A stretch of 64,000 bases of DNA from the NCBI GenBank assembly GCA_017547845.1, contig JAFYNZ010000022.1, positions 1 through 64,000 of the forward strand, given 5' to 3'. The notes under the pieces are model-generated. The model did not search any database, was not told the origin of the DNA, and saw nothing but the letters and a program-made list of their open reading frames with translations. This stretch comes from Muribaculaceae bacterium. Lineage in GTDB: Bacteria > Bacteroidota > Bacteroidia > Bacteroidales > Muribaculaceae. A program made the translations under genes and the position numbers. Positions 17,572-24,778 of the stretch are shown here, piece by piece; positions within the stretch are counted from its first letter, which is position 1; every line of letters begins with the position of its first letter.

Positions 17572-18654
17572 ATGAAAAAAGTACACAATTTCAACGCAGG
17601 TCCATGCGTGCTTCCACGCAAGGCTGTCGATGCTGCTATCGAAGCAATCCGTGATTTCGACAACACAGGTATCGGTATCTTGGAAATTTCTCACCGCACT
17701 CCAGGTTGGGAAAGAGTAATGGCTGAAACAAGACAATTGTGGAGAGACCTTCTCAACATCCCAGAAAACTACGAAGTATTGTTCCTCGGTGGTGGTGCAT
17801 CTACTCAATTCTTCCACGTTCCTGCTAACTTCCTTGAAAAGAAAGCTGCTTATCTTCAAACAGGTGTTTGGGCTAAGAAGGCTGCTAAGGAAGCTAAGTT
17901 CTATGGTGAAGTAGAAGTTGTTGCTTCTTCTGAAGACAAGACTTACTCTTACGTACCAAAAGATTATGTAATCCCAACTGATGCTGATTATTTCCACATC
18001 ACTACAAATAATACTATCTACGGTACAGAAATCCGTCACGACATCGACTGCCCTATCAACCTTATCGCAGATATGTCATCTGACATCATGAGCCGTCCTG
18101 TTGACGTTTCTAAGTACGCTATGATCTATGGTGGTGCTCAAAAGAACGTAGGTCCTGCTGGTGTTACTTTCGTAATCGTACGCAAAGACCTCCTCGGCAA
18201 GGTATCTCGTCCAATCCAAACAATGGTTGACTACCGCACTCACGCTGTAGAAGAAGAAAGAAACATCTCTATGTTCAACACTCCTCCAGTATTCCCTATC
18301 TACGTAATGTACGAAACATTGAAGTGGGTTAAGGAAATGGGTGGTCTCGAAGCTATGCAAAAGCTCAACGAAGAAAAGGCTAACCTCCTTTACAACGAAA
18401 TCGACCGCAACAAGATGTTCGTTGGTACAGCTGCTAAGGAAGACCGTTCTATCATGAACGTATGCTTCGTAATGGCTGAAGAATACAAGGATAAGGAAGC
18501 TGACTTCATGGCATTCGCTAAGGAAAGAGGTATGGTAGGTATCAAGGGTCACCGTTCAGTAGGTGGTTTCCGTGCTTCTATCTACAACGCATGTCCACTC
18601 GAATCAGTTCAAGCATTGGTAGAATGCATGAAGGAATTCGAAGCTCAATTCTAA
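17572..18654 (+). CDS. serC: Phosphoserine aminotransferase
   Basis: SerC converts 3-phosphohydroxypyruvate and glutamate to phosphoserine, step two of serine synthesis; a homologous reaction also serves pyridoxal phosphate synthesis. The start [15 protein letters not shown] and the segment [12 protein letters not shown] are family signatures, and the PLP-binding lysine lies in [12 protein letters not shown] (about residues 182-193). At 360 residues it is full length. The gene uses a narrow codon set (AAC, ATC, GAA, AAG), much more biased than its neighbours, which suggests high expression. serA follows after 91 bp. Confidence 0.96.
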   Translation: MKKVHNFNAGPCVLPRKAVDAAIEAIRDFDNTGIGILEISHRTPGWERVMAETRQLWRDLLNIPENYEVLFLGGGASTQFFHVPANFLEKKAAYLQTGVWAKKAAKEAKFYGEVEVVASSEDKTYSYVPKDYVIPTDADYFHITTNNTIYGTEIRHDIDCPINLIADMSSDIMSRPVDVSKYAMIYGGAQKNVGPAGVTFVIVRKDLLGKVSRPIQTMVDYRTHAVEEERNISMFNTPPVFPIYVMYETLKWVKEMGGLEAMQKLNEEKANLLYNEIDRNKMFVGTAAKEDRSIMNVCFVMAEEYKDKEADFMAFAKERGMVGIKGHRSVGGFRASIYNACPLESVQALVECMKEFEAQF

Positions 18655-18680
18655 TCTAAGTATTAAAACAAAATCAAATA

Positions 18681-18710
18681 ATTAGGGGTAGGCCTTGGTC
18701 TACTCCTAAT
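18681..18710 (+). terminator. Hairpin between serC and serA
   Basis: Arms ATTAGGGGTAG (18681-18691) and CTACTCCTAAT (18700-18710) form an 11-bp stem with one G-U pair. No T run follows on the plus strand. It could lower read-through from serC into serA or protect the serC message end. Confidence 0.5.
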
Positions 18711-18745
18711 ATCATAAATTAAAACTACAAAATTTTAACAAGACT

Positions 18746-19663
18746 ATGAAAATTTTAGTGTTTACAGAAAAGCCATTTGCTCCTGCTGCTGCAAAGGCTA
18801 TCTCTGAAGCTATCGTTGCTTCTGGCAACGAAGTTGCACTCGTTGAAAAGGGCAATCGCGAAGACCTTATGAAAGCTGTAGCTGATGCTGATGGTCTTAT
18901 CGTACGTTCAGATATCATCGACAAGGAAGTGATGGATAACGCTCCAAAGTTGAAAGTTATCGTTCGCGCTGGTGCAGGTTATGACAACATCGACCTCGCT
19001 GCTGCTACAGAACACAACATCTGCGTTATGAACACTCCAGGTCAAAACTCAAACGCTGTTGCTGAACTCGTATTCGGTATGACAGTAATGATGGTTCGTA
19101 ACCTCTACGCTGGTACATCAGGTACAGAACTCAAGGGTAAGTCTCTCGGTATCTACGCATTCGGTCAAGTAGGTCGCAACGTAGCTCGTATTGCTAAGGG
19201 CTTCGACATGACAGTTACTGCTCTTGACGTATTCGTTCCAGATGAAGCTATCGAAGCAGAAGGTGTTAAGCCTCTCCACGATGTTAAGGAACTCTTCTCT
19301 CAAAACGAATTCGTATCTCTTCACATCCCTGCTACTCCACAGACTAAGAAGTCAATCGGTTACGAATTGGCTATGCTTATGCCTAAGGGTGCTGTTCTTA
19401 TCAACACAGCTCGTAAGGAAGTGATCGACGAAGAAGGTTTGATGAAGGCCATGGATGAACGTGCTGATATCCGCTACGTATCTGATATTAAGCCAGATGC
19501 TGCTGCTGATTTCGAAGCTAAGTTCCCAGGTCGCGTATTCTTCACTCCTAAGAAGATGGGTGCTCAGACTGCAGAAGCTAACTTCAACGCTGGTATCGCA
19601 GCTGCTGAACAATCAATCGCATTCCTTAAGGATGGTTGGAACAAGTTCCAAGTAAACAAATAA
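18746..19663 (+). CDS. serA: D-3-phosphoglycerate dehydrogenase, short Bacteroidetes type
   Basis: SerA oxidises 3-phosphoglycerate with NAD, the first step of serine synthesis. The 305-residue protein is the short type without the C-terminal ACT regulatory domain, so serine feedback through ACT is not expected. Substrate-region motifs VRAGAGYDNID (73-83) and MNTPGQNSNAVAEL (95-108) are clear, as are the nucleotide-binding loop AFGQVG (138-143) and Arg223 in NTARKEV. Where D-2-hydroxyacid dehydrogenases carry the catalytic histidine, this protein reads TPKKMGAQ (267-274). Codon use is strongly biased, as in serC. Confidence 0.92.
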   Translation: MKILVFTEKPFAPAAAKAISEAIVASGNEVALVEKGNREDLMKAVADADGLIVRSDIIDKEVMDNAPKLKVIVRAGAGYDNIDLAAATEHNICVMNTPGQNSNAVAELVFGMTVMMVRNLYAGTSGTELKGKSLGIYAFGQVGRNVARIAKGFDMTVTALDVFVPDEAIEAEGVKPLHDVKELFSQNEFVSLHIPATPQTKKSIGYELAMLMPKGAVLINTARKEVIDEEGLMKAMDERADIRYVSDIKPDAAADFEAKFPGRVFFTPKKMGAQTAEANFNAGIAAAEQSIAFLKDGWNKFQVNK

Positions 19664-19685
19664 TTGAATATCAAATTCAATACAT

Positions 19686-19720
19686 AGCAAAGGTCCTTCA
19701 ATGAGGGGCCTTTGCTTTTA
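19686..19720 (+). terminator. Terminator of serA
   Basis: Arms AGCAAAGGTCC (19686-19696) and GGGCCTTTGCT (19706-19716) form an 11-bp stem with one wobble, directly followed by TTTTA. It closes the serC-serA unit. Confidence 0.8.
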
Positions 19721-19856
19721 TACCATATAACCACTCAACGCTTTCACAGTAAAATTTTCTTAATTATTTCAAATAGTTTGGTTTATAACATAAACTTGTT
19801 TGTTTTTTTGCGGTGTAAAAGTTTTTCAATTTGATTATAAACTAAAAATTGCATTT

Positions 19857-20007
19857 ATGGACAACGAAAACTACACTGCTGAAAAGCGACTTGAGATTAT
19901 CACCGAGATGATCGAACAGACAAAGCACAACATGCCGAATAACACAAGAAGGTGTGTCGCAGTTTGAAGAATACGTCACAGCTATTCAAAGTTACCTGAA
20001 AAGATAG
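19857..20007 (+). pseudogene. Gene remnant: apparent fusion of two truncated genes
   Basis: From the ATG at 19857 the frame reads MDNENYTAEKRLEIITEM and on to a stop at 19965-19967. This resembles the N-terminus of a small Bacteroidales membrane protein of the type MENxxYxAExxLxIITE. From about 19933 a second frame reads CRITQEGVSQFEEYVTAI and stops at 20005-20007, which resembles the C-terminus of a winged-helix regulator (HTH_34 type). In other Bacteroidales, from memory, such genes occur together. The likely event is a deletion that joined the 5' end of one gene to the 3' end of the next, out of frame. A terminator follows directly. Confidence 0.55.
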
Positions 20008-20014
20008 AATAAAA

Positions 20015-20054
20015 TCGAGTGGAATATGGACTATTGGTGTCCTATTCCACTCGA
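20015..20054. terminator. Bidirectional terminator
   Basis: A perfect 12-bp stem TCGAGTGGAATA/TATTCCACTCGA (20015-20026, 20043-20054) lies between the remnant on the plus strand and the convergent DUF486 gene on the minus strand. AT-rich sequence flanks both sides. Confidence 0.7.
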
Positions 20055-20081
20055 AATTTATAGTACTTTATATGTCTAAAT

Positions 20082-20462
20082 TTATTTGCCAGTGGGCATG
20101 AAGACAAACCAAACGGCGAGGATCAGGCAACCGAATGCAGCAAGGTGATTCCATTGTAGTTTTTCGCCTTGAAACATAAATAATGCTATGACTGTGAACA
20201 CAGTAAGTGTTATTACCTCTTGTAATACTTTAAGCTGCATTAGTGTGAATGGTCCTCCATTTTCTACATATCCAATACGATTGGCAGGGACTTGAAAAGC
20301 ATATTCAAATAGCGCGACGCCCCATGAGAAGAGTATTACTGCATATAGTGGCCAGTTTTTGGCAAGTCCTGTAGACTGAAGTTTTAGATGTCCGTACCAT
20401 GCAAAGGTCATGAATACGTTGGAAATGACAAGTAATAGGATTGTGAGTAATTGAGCTTTCAT
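20082..20462 (-). CDS. DMT-like small membrane protein (DUF486)
   Basis: This 126-residue protein has four predicted membrane helices (about residues 5-23, 38-55, 80-97, 105-122) and matches DUF486, a family related to the drug/metabolite transporter superfamily. Marker segments are FAWYGHLK and FEYAFQVPANRIGY. No substrate is known. It follows the chitinase gene by 8 bp and is probably co-transcribed with it, although no functional link is evident. Confidence 0.85.
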   Translation of the reverse strand: MKAQLLTILLLVISNVFMTFAWYGHLKLQSTGLAKNWPLYAVILFSWGVALFEYAFQVPANRIGYVENGGPFTLMQLKVLQEVITLTVFTVIALFMFQGEKLQWNHLAAFGCLILAVWFVFMPTGK

Positions 20463-20470
20463 TTATTAAA

Positions 20471-21454
20471 TTATTTGTTTAAAATTCCTTTAGCAACAGC
20501 TTTGCGCAGAGTGTATTTAGCATCATCAATGCAATAGTCCCAATACATAGCGCCTTTCAATCCGTTTTTGTGTATGAAGCGACATTTTTCGGCTATTGAC
20601 TCCGCGTCTTCATAGGTGCAGACAAGTTTGCCCTCTGTGTCGATTAGATATGGTACTTTGGCCACATCGTCACGCATTTGTGTATATCCTGTGAGATTAA
20701 TGATGTCTTTATAGTCAATGAAATCTGTGATATTTCCTATTCCGTGACCATAGAATGGCATGCCAAGCACGATTTTATCGGCTGGTAAACCTGCTTCCAT
20801 GTGTAATGCTACAGACTCTTGACATGTGACACTATTGGTCATATCTGACTTATAAAGTGGCGCATGGTGGTATGGTGGGCGAGCAACATCATATACCATT
20901 AGATTTACAAAGTCTATGATTGGTTCAATTGCTTTAAAATCAATGTATTTAGCACTCGCTATTGAAGCTAAAGTTAAAAGTTTGTCCTCTCCTATTGCAT
21001 TGCGAATATCGTTCATTAGCAGAGTGTAATTAATGGTATCATCTGGTGATGATGAGATACCGGCTTCGCTTGATGTCGGGTATTCCCAATCTATATCAAT
21101 ACCATCAAGGTTAAATTCATCGACCACACGTTTGCAGTCATTGGCAAAGCTGAGGCGTCGATCCGCTGAAGATGCCATTTCGCTGAAACCTCCACTTGTC
21201 CACCCTCCTATTGATAGGAGAACTTTTAGCTCTCCTTTTTGTGATGTAATCTTTTTGAGATTTTCCGGTCTATCTACAGTTATACCGTCAAATGTAGCAT
21301 TAACCTGCCCGAATGCGTAATTGATATGTGTGACATATTCTTCAGTAGGCATTTCGTTACTGCCTGACGTTAAATAAGCTACGACTATTTTTTCGGCTTG
21401 TACTGACAAAATGCTAAGAAGCATCAATAGAAATGAAATGATACGATTTTTCAT
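20471..21454 (-). CDS. Secreted glycoside hydrolase family 18 protein (chitinase-like)
   Basis: GH18 enzymes cleave beta-1,4 bonds between N-acetylglucosamine residues in chitin or related glycans. A signal peptide covers residues 1-20 (ends SVQA). The two GH18 signatures are intact: SIGGWT (81-86) and the catalytic DxxDxDxE motif with Asp117, Asp120, Asp122 and the proton donor Glu124. The C-terminal barrel strand shows MYWDYCIDD. At 327 residues it is a single catalytic domain with no binding module. An endo-beta-N-acetylglucosaminidase activity cannot be excluded. Confidence 0.9.
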   Translation of the reverse strand: MKNRIISFLLMLLSILSVQAEKIVVAYLTSGSNEMPTEEYVTHINYAFGQVNATFDGITVDRPENLKKITSQKGELKVLLSIGGWTSGGFSEMASSADRRLSFANDCKRVVDEFNLDGIDIDWEYPTSSEAGISSSPDDTINYTLLMNDIRNAIGEDKLLTLASIASAKYIDFKAIEPIIDFVNLMVYDVARPPYHHAPLYKSDMTNSVTCQESVALHMEAGLPADKIVLGMPFYGHGIGNITDFIDYKDIINLTGYTQMRDDVAKVPYLIDTEGKLVCTYEDAESIAEKCRFIHKNGLKGAMYWDYCIDDAKYTLRKAVAKGILNK

Positions 21455-21506
21455 GTATTTATGGGTTTATCAAAACAAAACTGCCATTAATTTTGTTATA
21501 ATATAA

Positions 21507-21538
21507 TTTGCGTGTTTGTTTGGATATTGCTAAATTTG
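21507..21538 (+). promoter_or_regulatory. Promoter for the flavodiiron gene
   Basis: TTTG (21507-21510) and TAAATTTG (21531-21538) are separated by 20 bp, a full match to the Bacteroidetes consensus. The -7 box is 72 bp before the chosen start at 21611, leaving a leader of about 65 bases. Confidence 0.72.
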
Positions 21539-21549
21539 TTTATCAAACG

Positions 21550-21557
21550 CAAAATTA
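21550..21557 (-). promoter_or_regulatory. Possible -7 element for the chitinase gene
   Basis: On the minus strand this reads TAATTTTG, matching TAnnTTTG, about 95 bp upstream of the chitinase start. No -33 TTG is seen at the right distance, and it overlaps the divergent promoter region. Confidence 0.3.
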
Positions 21558-21610
21558 GGCATTAAATTTTAGATTTGAAACTAATTAGACTAATAAATAA
21601 CATCAAATAT

Positions 21611-22804
21611 ATGAACATAAAAGAAATTAGCGGTGGCATTTACTATGTAGGTGTGAATGATCGCACTACACAGCGCTTTGAAGGCCTATGGCCATTGCCT
21701 TACGGCGTAAGTTATAATTCCTACATCATTAAGTCGGATAAAAATGTGCTTGTCGATACTGTAGAACAGTCTGAAGCAGGTTTGTTTATTGAGAACATTG
21801 AGAAGGTCTTGGGTGGTAAAGATTTGGACTACCTTGTAATTAATCACATGGAACCCGATCATTCAGGATCAATCGTTGATATTGTCAATAGATATCCTAA
21901 TGTAAAAATTGTAGGCAATGCTTTGACAATAAACATGATAAAAGGATTTTACAGATTGGAAAATTCAAATCATTATCTTGCAGTTAAGGATGGAGACACA
22001 ATAAATATTGGTGACAAGACTCTCAAGTTTATCATGACACCTATGGTGCATTGGCCTGAGACAATGATGACCTATGTATGCGAGCCCGCTATAATGTTTA
22101 CAGGTGACGCATTTGGTACGTTTGGAGCATTGAATGGTGCAGTTATCGACCACGAGATGAATACAGATGTTTATTTCCACGAAATGTATCGTTACTATTC
22201 TAATATCGTTGGCAAGTATGGAGTGCATGTACAAAAGGCTCTTGCTAAGGTTGCCGGAATTGATATTAAAATGATTTGCCCGACTCATGGTCCGGTGTGG
22301 GTGGAAGAATTTGCTCGCGTGGTAGAACTGACCGATAAGCTTAGTAAAGGTGAAGCAGAAGATGGTGTTGTGATTGTTTACGGTACAATGTATGGTAACA
22401 CTGCTCGCTATGCAGAAATTGCAGCTCAGCGTTTTGCAGAAAATGGCATTAAAAATATCAAGGTCTATAATGCGACTTTTGCTGAAATTTCGGATATATT
22501 GGCTGATATTTTCAGATATAAGGGCCTGGTGATCGGTGGACCTACATATTCAGCCAACCTCTTCCCTCCTATTGAAGCGTTGCTTAAAGCACTTGAGGTC
22601 AGAGAATTGAAAAACAAAGCTTTAGGTGTATTTGGCTCTTACACATGGGCATCATCTGCGACAAAATTGTTCCACGATTATTCATTGCGCTTAGGTTTAC
22701 CATTGGTTTCAAATGTTGAAATCCGCCAACGTGGCTCAGAGCAAAACGAAGAGGATATCAGAATGATGGCAGACAATATCGTTCACGCGATTAAACTATT
22801 ATGA
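21611..22804 (+). CDS. Flavodiiron protein (A-type flavoprotein, FprA/ROO family)
   Basis: Flavodiiron proteins reduce O2 (or NO) to water (or N2O) and protect anaerobes from oxygen. I choose ATG 21611, because the residues before it (from 21575) do not match the family and the usual N-terminus follows. The metallo-beta-lactamase-like domain carries the diiron ligand motif HMEPDH, then MVHWPE, GDAFG and THGP. The C-terminal flavodoxin domain begins at VIVYGTMYGNTARYAE. There is no rubredoxin domain, so an external electron donor is needed. The stop overlaps the next gene by 4 bp (ATGA). Confidence 0.93.
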   Translation: MNIKEISGGIYYVGVNDRTTQRFEGLWPLPYGVSYNSYIIKSDKNVLVDTVEQSEAGLFIENIEKVLGGKDLDYLVINHMEPDHSGSIVDIVNRYPNVKIVGNALTINMIKGFYRLENSNHYLAVKDGDTINIGDKTLKFIMTPMVHWPETMMTYVCEPAIMFTGDAFGTFGALNGAVIDHEMNTDVYFHEMYRYYSNIVGKYGVHVQKALAKVAGIDIKMICPTHGPVWVEEFARVVELTDKLSKGEAEDGVVIVYGTMYGNTARYAEIAAQRFAENGIKNIKVYNATFAEISDILADIFRYKGLVIGGPTYSANLFPPIEALLKALEVRELKNKALGVFGSYTWASSATKLFHDYSLRLGLPLVSNVEIRQRGSEQNEEDIRMMADNIVHAIKLL

Positions 22805-23385
22805 TGCAAACGGTTGAACATCACCCGTTAGAACCTTTTATTCCGGACTCTGCACGTCTATTGATGCTTGGAGCTTTTCCTCCAAAAAAGGAGAAATGGT
22901 CGATGGATTTTTTCTATCCTAATTTCATCAATGACATGTGGCGTATCTTTGGTTATATTCTGCACGATGATAAGGATTTCTTTGTCAATCAGTCTGAAAA
23001 GACATTCGACAAGGATATGCTTGTAGAAATGCTTACCGAACTCGGTATTGCCTTGGGTGATACCGCTAAATCAGTGGTGCGTTTGAAAGATAATGCCTCT
23101 GATAAGTTTCTACAAGTTGAGGAAGCAATCGATATTCACTCAATGATTGACAAGCTACCCAATTGTGTCGCTATAGCTACCACCGGCGAGAAAGCCGCAA
23201 GTGTATTAGCATCAATCACAGCGTCTGAACTTCCGAAAGTCGGCTCATATGTAGAATTGCATTTTTCAGGAGGTCGTGTGTTGAGACACTATCGAATGCC
23301 ATCGTCATCGCGTGCATATCCGATGAAGGTGGAAAAGAAAGCAGAAAATTATCGCCAAATGTTGAGAGAATTAGGAATAATATGA
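22801..23385 (+). CDS. Uracil-DNA glycosylase superfamily protein
   Basis: The 194-residue protein looks like a member of the uracil-DNA glycosylase superfamily of the short, Bacteroidetes type: motif LLMLGAFPPKKEKW (about residues 20-33) corresponds to the GxxPG-like active-site loop, followed by the FFYPNFINDMWRI segment, and the late PSSSRAYPM segment corresponds to the SPS-like loop. Base specificity (uracil, hypoxanthine or other) is not clear. It starts within the stop of the flavodiiron gene (ATGA overlap), so translation is probably coupled. Confidence 0.68.
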   Translation: MMQTVEHHPLEPFIPDSARLLMLGAFPPKKEKWSMDFFYPNFINDMWRIFGYILHDDKDFFVNQSEKTFDKDMLVEMLTELGIALGDTAKSVVRLKDNASDKFLQVEEAIDIHSMIDKLPNCVAIATTGEKAASVLASITASELPKVGSYVELHFSGGRVLRHYRMPSSSRAYPMKVEKKAENYRQMLRELGII

Positions 23386-23394
23386 TTAACTTTG
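23362..23394 (+). promoter_or_regulatory. Possible promoter for the dedA-rpe-uvrB-ygiQ genes
   Basis: TTG (23362-23364) and TAACTTTG (23387-23394) are 22 bp apart, slightly more than the usual 19-21. The site overlaps the end of the preceding gene and lies 33 bp before the dedA start. Confidence 0.5.
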
Positions 23395-23427
23395 TAGTGT
23401 TTTGTATACTTTGAAAGAGTTTTAATT

Positions 23428-24096
23428 ATGATTTTAGATATGACGATGTTGGCGTTGTTTAATGCCAGTGAGTTTTTTCAATGGTTTGTGGAGAATGCAA
23501 ATTATCTTTTTGTGTTCATCTTTATGACCATCGAAAGTTCGTTCATACCCTTTCCTTCTGAAGTGGTAGTTCCTCCTGCAGCCTATTTGGCATGCACAGG
23601 GACAGACATGAATTTTGGTTTGGTAATCGTTTTTGCTACATTGGGTGCTCTTACCGGAGCATTTATCAATTACTATTTGGCATTATGGATTGGCCGCCCG
23701 ATAGTATATCGATTTGCTAACAGTCGCTTTGGTCACGCTTGTCTCATTGATCAAGCAAAGGTAGAGAAAGCTGAAGCCTATTTTGAGAAGAAGGGTGCTA
23801 TCTCCACATTCGTCGGAAGATTGATACCTGCAGTCAGACAATTGATATCAATACCTGCAGGCTTAGCACGTATGAATATCGGTGTGTTCGCCTTGTTCAC
23901 AACGTTGGGTGCCGGCATATGGAATATAGTGTTGGCAGGATTAGGCTATTGGCTTTCGTTGCATGTGAGCAGAGAAGAGTTGTTTGACGCTATAGAAAAA
24001 TACAATTCTTATCTGACATATGCCGGTTATGCAATCGGTGTGTTCTGTGTAGCCTATATTCTTTGGAATGCTTTTAAAACTAAGAAAAACAACTAA
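23428..24096 (+). CDS. DedA family membrane protein
   Basis: DedA proteins are inner-membrane proteins; some members flip undecaprenyl phosphate or phospholipids. The 222-residue protein has the family marks: the re-entrant segment with ESSFIPFPSEVVVPPAAYLA (about residues 34-53) and FVGRLIPAVRQLISIPAGLARM (about 130-151), which carries the conserved arginines. Four or five hydrophobic stretches are seen. It precedes rpe by 11 bp. Another Met is five codons downstream; either start gives an intact protein. Confidence 0.88.
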   Translation: MILDMTMLALFNASEFFQWFVENANYLFVFIFMTIESSFIPFPSEVVVPPAAYLACTGTDMNFGLVIVFATLGALTGAFINYYLALWIGRPIVYRFANSRFGHACLIDQAKVEKAEAYFEKKGAISTFVGRLIPAVRQLISIPAGLARMNIGVFALFTTLGAGIWNIVLAGLGYWLSLHVSREELFDAIEKYNSYLTYAGYAIGVFCVAYILWNAFKTKKNN

Positions 24097-24107
24097 ATAA
24101 AACATAT

Positions 24108-24752
24108 ATGAAAGTATCACCATCTATTTTGTCAGCAGACTTTGGTAACCTTAGAGCTGACATTGAAGCAATGAATGCTTCTGAAGCAGATTATCTTCAC
24201 ATCGACGTTATGGACGGCGTCTTTGTTCCAAATATTTCGTTTGGATTTCCTGTAATTAAGGCTGTTCAAAAAGTTGCACAAAAGCCTCTTGATGTGCACT
24301 TGATGATTGTCAAGCCTGAAAATTGGATTTCTCAAGTCAGAGACACAGGTGCAGAAATCATGAACGTTCATCAAGAAGCATGTCTGCATCTTCATCGCAC
24401 TATTCAGAGCATTAAGCAAGCAGGAATGAAAGCCGGTGTCACATTGAATCCTTCGACTCCTGTTTCTACACTTGTAGATGTCATCGAAGATTTGGATTTG
24501 GTACTTTTGATGTCGGTTAATCCTGGTTTCGGTGGTCAGAAATTTATTCCACAAGCTATAAAGAAGGTGCAACAACTTCGTCAGCTTATTGACGAAACAG
24601 GCTCAAAAGCAGAGATAGAGGTTGATGGTGGTGTGACATTTGAAACAGGAAAGCCATTGGCAGAAGCCGGTGCGGATATCCTTGTTGCAGGTAGCTACAT
24701 TTTCAATCACGATGATCCTGCAGAAGCAGTAAGATTGCTCAAGTCGCTTTAA
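24108..24752 (+). CDS. rpe: Ribulose-phosphate 3-epimerase
   Basis: Rpe interconverts ribulose 5-phosphate and xylulose 5-phosphate in the pentose phosphate pathway. The TIM-barrel protein of 214 residues begins SPSILSADFGNL and has the metal-site segments LHIDVMDGVFVPNISFG (about 32-48), DVHLMI (66-71), SVNPGFGGQKF (139-149) and EVDGGV (174-179). The catalytic aspartates are visible in VMDG and VDGG. It lies between dedA and uvrB. Confidence 0.96.
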   Translation: MKVSPSILSADFGNLRADIEAMNASEADYLHIDVMDGVFVPNISFGFPVIKAVQKVAQKPLDVHLMIVKPENWISQVRDTGAEIMNVHQEACLHLHRTIQSIKQAGMKAGVTLNPSTPVSTLVDVIEDLDLVLLMSVNPGFGGQKFIPQAIKKVQQLRQLIDETGSKAEIEVDGGVTFETGKPLAEAGADILVAGSYIFNHDDPAEAVRLLKSL

Positions 24753-24778
24753 TCAACGAATATCGGTGACACAATATA

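Noticed and set aside
18076..18552. A 158-codon open frame on the minus strand
   Set aside because: It is antisense to serC and results from the strong codon bias of that gene.
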